Below, piece after piece: positions 58,001 through 64,000 of a DNA stretch of 64,000 nt. Both the position numbers and the translations under genes were made by a program. The stretch lies in assembly GCA_047495785.1 (NCBI GenBank), contig JBLDXI010000032.1, positions 1,550,001 to 1,614,000 on the forward strand. The letters run 5' to 3'. Source of the stretch: Lepidodermella squamata. Its lineage: Eukaryota; Gastrotricha. The notes under the pieces are model-generated. The model did not search any database, was not told where the DNA came from, and worked only from the letters and a program-made list of their open reading frames with translations. Position 1 is the stretch's first letter. The number at the start of each line of letters is the position of its first letter.

Positions 58001-61000
58001 GCAGCAGTACTCAAGTTAGCAATGGCGATAAGCAAGCCTGTAGAGCTATCAATTCTGAAACTAATTCCTACAAGTGGTCTTGGAGCGCAAAATGGCGAGG
58101 CTTGTCGGGTTGCAAACCAAATCGTCACAGATTTCGTCAATTCAAGGCCAGACATTCTACCCAGCTACAGAATCAACATGATCTACGAAGATGAATTCGT
58201 CGGAAATCAGGCAACTTCAAAGGTGATAAATTTTATCTCGAATTCGAGTTTCAGCCATAAATCGCCGCTAATTTTCGGGCCTCATTTCTCCACCGGGTGC
58301 AAAGCCGTAGGACCAGTGCTACCAAACATCAATTCTATTGCACTAGGATCTTGCACTGCGATTTACCTGGCTGATAGATCAAGGTATCCAAGCCTGTTCC
58401 TTAGTATAACATCAGCTCAAACCACAGCTTTAGCAATGTTAGCCTTCATCCGAAAAATCGGTAATTGGAACAGGTTTGGATTAGTCACAAATACGGGTAA
58501 CATCAACGACTACGGCGCTGCTCAGTTTTTGATTGAGGAGGCTTCAAAAACCGGCTTTTCAATCCCATGGTTCGATATGACCCCAGAACCCGATGAATCT
58601 ACGGTTTTAGCCCTGAAACAACGCGACATTCGAATTATTGTCGTCTTAGTATCGAATGACCGACTTTTTCAGAAATTAGTCTGCGAGGCTATCAAGGTGG
58701 GAATAACTGGGAAGAAATTCATTTTTCTCTCAGACCCAGCTGCTTTCACTGACCCTTCACTACTACCGAGTAATGCAACGACTCAAGGTTGTAGGAAGTC
58801 GGAAATTTTCGATCAATATATTCGAACTATCTGGATTGGAACAACCTACCAGCCATCTGACGCTGATAGGACGTGGAAATCGAGTATAAATCAAACTTGG
58901 CCCGAATTTGAAGCAATGCTCCTGAATCGAACTGGCGGCAGACTCCCGGCTGATGCAAATGCAAGATACATATGCTACGATGCCGCCTTGAAAGGAATTT
59001 TATCCCTTCACGAAGCTGAAATTGCTTTGAATACACAAAATTTGACCTTATCAAACTACTCTGAAATGCCATCGCCAATAGTCGAAGCTGTTAAATCTGC
59101 TCTATTGGATTCAAAAGTGTCCGGATTGAGGGCTGGTATGTTAATTTTCAACAAAAACGGCTCGCTGAGTAGTGACCAAACACAAATTGGTTTTTGGTCT
59201 CCAAGAAATGGCTATATCTTACTAGGAAAAGCACGGAAGAATTCATTCAACACATCTATCTCCAATTTTGAAATTATTCTTCATCGAGACATTGGCGATT
59301 TCATTCAATTACCAAACGACCAGCCAATTTTCGAAAATATCTCTATAAATGTCCCAAATTCGATTTTCGATGCAGTTTTATTATTTGGCACTATGGAAAT
59401 CTGTCTCGAATTAGGAGCGGTTATTTTCTTCAAAGTCCTAGATAAGCGCAACAATTGTTGGAATTATTTCAAATTAACTAGATTGGCGAATTCAGTTAGC
59501 TCGATTTTTTGCGATGTTGGCGCGATTCTACTCGCTATTCCTGAAATATCACCTCAAATCATGATTTTAGCCACGTTAATAACATGTTTGGGACTAGTTT
59601 CTATGGAATCTATGTTATCCTGCAGAACTATCATACTTTTCGTAATATATCGACGCCGCAAAGGTCGTAATAATAGGATGGCGAGATCAGTTAAGAACAG
59701 TGATAACTACAAGAAATCGAGGTCAAAATTTTGTCTAAAAATCGTCGACTGGAAACGAATTGACCTACTATCACTAGGACCTTCATGGATTTTCGCGATC
59801 TTTTTTGTCTGTGTTTCTATGTCTTTAACAATGACTGATAGTCCCAGTTGTGAATGGCAACAAATAATCGAGCCAGAAATTGTAATGGAAAGCGATAAAA
59901 TATTGTCTCATTTCGATTATTTATGCCAAGTGAAAAATTTGAGCATTGTTATGCTTGCATTTATGGTAATAAGTCTGACCTTACTTTTCTTTGGAATTTT
60001 CGCCCTTTCTCAAATTCATTTTTTTCGCATCAGAGTGAGAGAATTTCCGGAGAAAAACTATTCTTTTCTTTGTCTTGCGAATACGTTGACACTTGTCATT
60101 GCCTGTTCGCTAGTTATTTTGATCTTGGAACGCTTTTCGCAACAGCGAGTCGCTGCTTCATTCTCGCTGCTTATTTTGACTACTTCAAACTGTTTTATAT
60201 TGTTATTACCTTTGGTCAGGAAGTGCAAAGAGCGAGTATAGAGCGCAGTCTCAAATTCTACACCTTGAACCCTTGAATAATGGGAGACGGCGAAAAATGA
60301 ATAAAATTGCCTACCTTAAGGCGCATTTTCAGCATGAATCGCGTTTCTTCGAATAATTCCATCATTTTCGGGTCGAAATTGACGAAAATCTGCGCTGTAT
60401 TCGGGTGTTGTACCAACACAGTCGATCCTAGCCCAATCAAGGCCGATTCGACAGCCTCACACCAAGATTGGTGGTACAAAACCTCGTACTGAGTCAAAAC
60501 AGCCGCCACCTTGTTGTAAGTCATTACGATCTTCTTCGCCTCGGGCGATTTAATCAACGGCTCGCGTTTCTTCAACAAATTCATCGGACCTTCGATCGAG
60601 AGGTAAAGCTGCCGGGCCCAGGCGATTTTCGAGGCAACGGGCGGCATGTTTCGACTCGGCGGAGGATTCAGTCGATTTTTCTGGTAAATTTTCTTGACAT
60701 TGTCAAGATCTCGAGCGAACTGTTGCAAAACCCGGGAGTATTTATCTTTCAAATCCATTTGAATGCCCTGAAGAGACTCGAATTTCGAGAGAAGTTGCAG
60801 AAATTTAGCGACACTGAGAGGCTTGTCGAACCAGGCGTCGACGTACTTTTGCAGTTGCATGTTGATCGTGTCGATCTGGCGCTGAAATTCAGCGAAATCA
60901 GTGTCGAATTCGGTCTTACGAACGTCGAGAAAATCGTAGGTTTTACGCCGCATTGCGTCGGCTACGGTTTTGAATTTGTTGACAATTGGATCGAGGCCCT

Positions 61001-62823
61001 CGAGGCGAACATTAGCCAGGGCCGAGTAGTTGTAGATGTTGTTGACAAGCGCCAGAACGCTGGTCAGACGGCCGCAGAAAGCGTCAAATTTTCCGAAAAC
61101 TGAAAAAATTAAAGTAAAAAATCCTCCTTAATTTATGAAATTTTAAAATCATTTTAAATTAAATTAAAAAATCCTCCTTAATTTATTTTATTTTAAATTC
61201 ATTTTAAATTACCGTAATTTTCGCTGAACTCAAAATGCCGTTCAGTATTCGACTCTTGAAGGCGAGATTTCGCCCGCTGAAATGACTCTTGGTAGCGTTG
61301 GTTCAATTTAACGCAATCATCAGCACGCCGCACGAGGACATCACGTTCAATGTCCCAAATTTTGCTCTCATCGCCCATGATGTAATTGCGGCACGATCGG
61401 ATCATTTGATTCGTAATTTTAACGAACAGACTCGTCATGCGATCGCTGGTGTTGTAGTACTGCGAGACGGCGTAGATCATGCCGATAGCGTTCATTAGAC
61501 CCGGCAGGTGTTCAACCATTTGAACGGGCCCGCAACGGCTGAGAAGGGTCATAAAGTTGTCGAGCGTGTACAGGTACTTGACATTGTCGCGGGCTTCGTT
61601 CATCGCGACTGTCACGCGGCTGTCGAGTTCACGAAATCGGACACATTTCCGGGACTTGGCAACGTGCAACAGGCGAAGGACAGCCTAAGAAAAAAATTTG
61701 AAGTAAAAATTCGGCATTCTTATAAATCGGTTTATAATTTTTGTTATTTTATTTTTTATAAATAAATTTAATTTGAATTTTACCTGACAACGAGGTGTTT
61801 TGATTTCTTCGATTAAATTCGCGAATTTTGCCAATCGCGATTTCCAATAAATTAATTCGGCCGATGGCCCGGCGTCGTGCGCCTCTCGTCGCATTTGGTC
61901 CGATTCGGTCAACACCTGTTCGATCTGACCTAGCCACACGTCGATGACTGATTCAAGGTCTACAACAACGTCTGGGTTCGTCGCCAATCGCTGGCATTCA
62001 ATCGGCGATTTAACGATTTCAATTAAATCCTCCTTATTAGTTTTTGCAAGGGCGGTTTTCCCTCTAATTCCGTCCTCGGCTGATTGCAGGATTTGAATGA
62101 ATTTATCCAGTTGTTGGATGAAATCTTCCGGGCCGTCTTTTGACAACTGACCCCAATCGTCGAGTTTTCGCAGCGATGGAACCATAAATTTCGACAAAAC
62201 CTCGGCGATTGTTGACAATAGGGTGGATTTACCGAGATGAAACGACGACGTAATAATGTCTTGCGAAACATTGACAGCATTAATCGGCTTTGACGTATCA
62301 TCCGTGGTTCGCAGAAAAGTAATACATGTCCCACTTAGAGGCTGAAAATTCGAAAATTTTTGAAAAATCATCTTCACATAAGTATTCTTAATACCTCTGT
62401 TGAGCCGCTGGTAACAAAAAGCCGTTTTCCATCTGATGTTACCGGCTCGATATCAACAGCATCTTGGTAGAAAAGCGTTAAATATCGCCGGCCGCCGTTT
62501 CGCGCGTTCAGAAATTCGTCGAACTGATCGAACTGCTCGTCGCAGGCGAGGAAATTTTCGACCTGTTCCGTATCGAGCCCAGAACACATGGCGATATGCT
62601 GAGACAGGTATTTGTACCGCTCATCTTTCATCTCAACGAGGCGCCTCTCATCCCTGACTAGTTTCTTTATCTGAGGTTTGCCTTTGTTTTGATTGCCATG
62701 AGGGAATATCTGATAAACCGATTAAAAATAAGAATTTTTTATGACGGAATAATGTAATTTTTTTACCGATTCTCTTTTTGTGGAGTTTATTAAAGGCGGC
62801 GCGAGATCTCCAGATTCCGCCAT
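43006..62823 (-). CDS. DNAH5: Axonemal dynein heavy chain, outer-arm DNAH5/DNAH8 class
   Basis: The motor subunit of ciliary outer dynein arms. Seventeen exons: 62823-62767, 62709-62395, 62341-61784, 61684-61213, 61099-60315, 56988-56399, 56088-55644, 55438-54510, 54297-53109, 53032-52858, 52712-52033, 51810-51090, 50843-50440, 50192-49677, 49423-47313, 46971-46242 and 46188-43006. All join in frame to 4619 residues, the usual length of this class. The N-terminal tail is followed by the linker and six AAA modules. P-loops are GPAGTGKTE (AAA1, about residue 1978), GPTGAGKSK (AAA2, about 2262), GEQGTAKT (AAA3, about 2586) and GVGGSGKQS (AAA4, about 2950). The stalk coiled coil is in exons 15-16, and the C terminus ends in [12 protein letters not shown], as in DNAH5/8. 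Introns are 53-341 nt and extremely AT-rich, except intron 5 (3326 nt), which hosts a receptor gene on the other strand. Assignment to DNAH5 versus DNAH8 is not meaningful outside vertebrates. Confidence 0.95.
46972..47312 (-). repeat. Dynein intron 15 with tandem splice-site-like units
   Basis: Reading from the donor, the intron begins with three consecutive units of 27, 33 and 33 nt. Each starts with G(T/A)(A/G)(A/G)AATTTT and ends in AATTTTCAG. The third unit ends in CAG directly followed by GTGAAA (junction between 47220 and 47219), which looks like a zero-length exon of the recursive-splicing kind. The remaining 248 nt are AT-rich and end at the real acceptor before exon 16. Confidence 0.65.
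56989..57973. other. Part of dynein intron 5 upstream of the nested receptor
   Basis: About 1 kb of intronic sequence between dynein exon 6 and the start of the nested receptor gene. It presumably holds the receptor promoter. No other coding sequence is supported; the plus-strand frame at 57678-57866 has no motif. Confidence 0.4.
57974..60241 (+). CDS. Class C G-protein-coupled receptor 2, nested and intronless (GABA-B-like)
   Basis: A single uninterrupted frame of 755 residues on the strand opposite the dynein gene, wholly inside dynein intron 5. A signal peptide ([18 protein letters not shown]) is followed by a venus-flytrap ligand domain (about residues 25-440) with class-typical blocks such as [19 protein letters not shown] and [10 protein letters not shown]. 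Seven membrane helices follow, from [18 protein letters not shown] to [19 protein letters not shown], and a cytoplasmic tail of only about six residues. No cysteine-rich linker is present. The short tail means it lacks the C-terminal coiled coil that GABA-B subunits use for pairing. Ligand unknown. Lack of introns suggests a retrocopy, but I see no poly(A) tract. An AATAAA at 60300-60305 should end the transcript, about 10 bp from dynein exon 5. Confidence 0.85.
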   Translation: MLIIYGIFFAAVLKLAMAISKPVELSILKLIPTSGLGAQNGEACRVANQIVTDFVNSRPDILPSYRINMIYEDEFVGNQATSKVINFISNSSFSHKSPLIFGPHFSTGCKAVGPVLPNINSIALGSCTAIYLADRSRYPSLFLSITSAQTTALAMLAFIRKIGNWNRFGLVTNTGNINDYGAAQFLIEEASKTGFSIPWFDMTPEPDESTVLALKQRDIRIIVVLVSNDRLFQKLVCEAIKVGITGKKFIFLSDPAAFTDPSLLPSNATTQGCRKSEIFDQYIRTIWIGTTYQPSDADRTWKSSINQTWPEFEAMLLNRTGGRLPADANARYICYDAALKGILSLHEAEIALNTQNLTLSNYSEMPSPIVEAVKSALLDSKVSGLRAGMLIFNKNGSLSSDQTQIGFWSPRNGYILLGKARKNSFNTSISNFEIILHRDIGDFIQLPNDQPIFENISINVPNSIFDAVLLFGTMEICLELGAVIFFKVLDKRNNCWNYFKLTRLANSVSSIFCDVGAILLAIPEISPQIMILATLITCLGLVSMESMLSCRTIILFVIYRRRKGRNNRMARSVKNSDNYKKSRSKFCLKIVDWKRIDLLSLGPSWIFAIFFVCVSMSLTMTDSPSCEWQQIIEPEIVMESDKILSHFDYLCQVKNLSIVMLAFMVISLTLLFFGIFALSQIHFFRIRVREFPEKNYSFLCLANTLTLVIACSLVILILERFSQQRVAASFSLLILTTSNCFILLLPLVRKCKERV
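60300..60305 (+). terminator. AATAAA poly(A) signal of the nested receptor
   Basis: AATAAA 58 nt after the receptor stop codon and about 10 nt before the antisense boundary of dynein exon 5 (60315). Cleavage at the usual distance would fall opposite that exon. Confidence 0.55.
61100..61212 (-). repeat. Dynein intron 4 built from two AT-rich repeat units
   Basis: The 113-nt intron contains two copies of a unit of roughly 50 nt sharing the words AAATTAAGGAGGATTTTTTA and ATTTAAAATGA. A related word, TTTAAGGAGGACTTTTT, occurs in intron 16 of the same gene (about 46212-46228). The repeat probably arose by local duplication. Confidence 0.5.
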
Positions 62824-64000
62824 TTTATTGCTTTAAAAATCACCAAAATAATGATACCAGCTGCCTAAATTTGTGAAATAAAAATAATAAACAAAGGTGC
62901 TGTATGTTTAAGAACCAGCTGGAGGCTGTTAGCGTATAGAATAAGGTGGCTGCAAGCTAAAGCCGCCTGAAAACCGGTGGCCATTAGCAACGACAGCATC
63001 TCCCACGTTCAATATTATTGTGCACCCGATATAGCGATCAAATTGTTGCGCGCTTCGTATATGCCGTTTCCTTTTATTAGGCAGTTGAGTGTGCCATATG
63101 TAATAATAACGAATCAGGTATAGGTATAGGTACAGGATAAAAAAAATCGAAGGCGTTGACGCGCTTCGTGCTATAAATTATGCACGTGGCTTTTTTGTGC
63201 GCGACCGGTGAAATTGGTTACTAACTCGCGAACTCGCCTGCGATAATATTTTGCCGGCAGTGCTGTGATCGATTTCTATCCGATCGGATGACTTAGCTCT
63301 ACTAGCCTGGTAGAGAAGGTGGCTCGATATCGTGTGTGTTCACTTGGCCCTTCGCAGTGACCTCAAAAGTTCCTATTATTACTATGACCTATACTTGCCG
63401 TGCGCATTCAAAAAGAGCCGCAATATCTGTTATTGGTAGTGTCAATGTAGGTCACACATATACGAGTCAGATACGTTTTTAATTCAAAATCCAACAATCA
63501 CATATTACCAGTCTCAGCCGGAGAATTGTGTTGCTTTTTGTTGTCAGAGGTTCGATATAACTTTCAGTATCATTCCCCCCCCCTCCTCCCCATTGATAGG
63601 GTAGCTGGAAGAAGCCGCCGGAGGCGAGTTTGTTGACTGTAGTGCGTATCGTTTTTAATGAGAATTGGAAAATTTCAATATAATTGCGACATCGATCTTT
63701 TCAATGTAAAAGCGTGGATGCATCAAATATTTTTGAACCTCACCTATTTTCAGTAAAAAATTTACTATGATTTTGGCATCCTTTTGTTTCTGTTGCTTCT
63801 TTATGTTTTTATCATGATTATATTTGACCGCTTTTTATGCTGCTGAAATCTGAAGAATCCACGCGAATAGCATGGAGACAGCTGGCAAACAAAAGCCAAT
63901 TTTAACGCGTTCCATTTTCCTTTTTTCTCGCCTTATTGCTTTTAACATTTTTAAGAGTTCTCGCCTTCATTATTGTTGTTTTTGCCGCTAAAAATAACTG
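62824..64000. other. Upstream region of the dynein gene
   Basis: About 1.2 kb with the presumed dynein promoter in the part next to 62823. A short AGGTAT(A) microsatellite lies at about 63116-63138, and a C-rich run (ten C, then CTCCTCCCC) near 63574-63592. No coding sequence is supported up to the window edge. Confidence 0.4.

Noticed and set aside
1-64000. CRISPR array, prokaryotic operon or viral genome
   Set aside because: No regularly spaced direct repeats, and pervasive spliceosomal introns show a eukaryotic nuclear sequence. No viral polymerase or capsid gene is seen.

Overview
This is a 64-kb piece of a compact animal nuclear genome. Genes have many very small GT-AG introns (mostly 47-63 nt, 3' sites close to TTTCAG), TATA boxes and AATAAA signals. 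A full-length axonemal (outer-arm type) dynein heavy chain points to an animal with motile cilia or flagella and argues against nematodes. The roughly 50-nt introns, about 17 genes in 64 kb, and short or nested intergenic layout fit an appendicularian tunicate best, but that is inference. A tardigrade or another compact invertebrate genome cannot be excluded from the sequence alone.

Layout. 1-2980: no gene recognised. 2981-5095 (-): M13/neprilysin-like ectopeptidase 1. 5460-19267 (-): three tandem GPI-type alkaline phosphatase genes (A, B, C), each with 12 exons at identical positions. They are separated by intergenic DNA that holds two copies of a decayed repeat, a small two-exon gene of unknown function (9435-9814) and a broken WD40 fragment. 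20924-21746: a terminal-inverted-repeat element with a tRNA-like core. 22257-24787 (+): class C (GABA-B-like) receptor 1. 25701-33113: a dispersed cluster of five small secreted proteins (provisionally CRS1-5) that share an eight-cysteine module and matching introns. An ankyrin/SOCS-box gene lies among them on the minus strand. 33222-35001 (-): a CtlX-type amidinotransferase-fold hydrolase and a small secreted peptide gene. 35992-42937 (+): three tandem M13 peptidase paralogues, of which the first has lost its catalytic residues. 43006-62823 (-): a 17-exon dynein heavy chain of 4619 residues (DNAH5/8 class). Its fifth intron (3.3 kb) hosts an intronless second class C receptor on the opposite strand (57974-60241). 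62824-64000: upstream region without a recognised gene.

Main themes are local gene family expansion (alkaline phosphatases, M13 peptidases, CRS proteins) with partial decay, and tight packing (a shared palindromic poly(A) signal between convergent genes, and a nested receptor ending 73 bp from a host exon). Splicing is also unusual: GC-AG introns, introns that keep the reading frame, and an intron built from tandem splice-site-like units. The best candidate for an undescribed system is the CRS family. Its signature C-x(10,11)-C-x(9,11)-C-x2-C-x4-C-x(10,15)-C-x5-C-x7-C was read by assembling exons too short to appear as long open frames.
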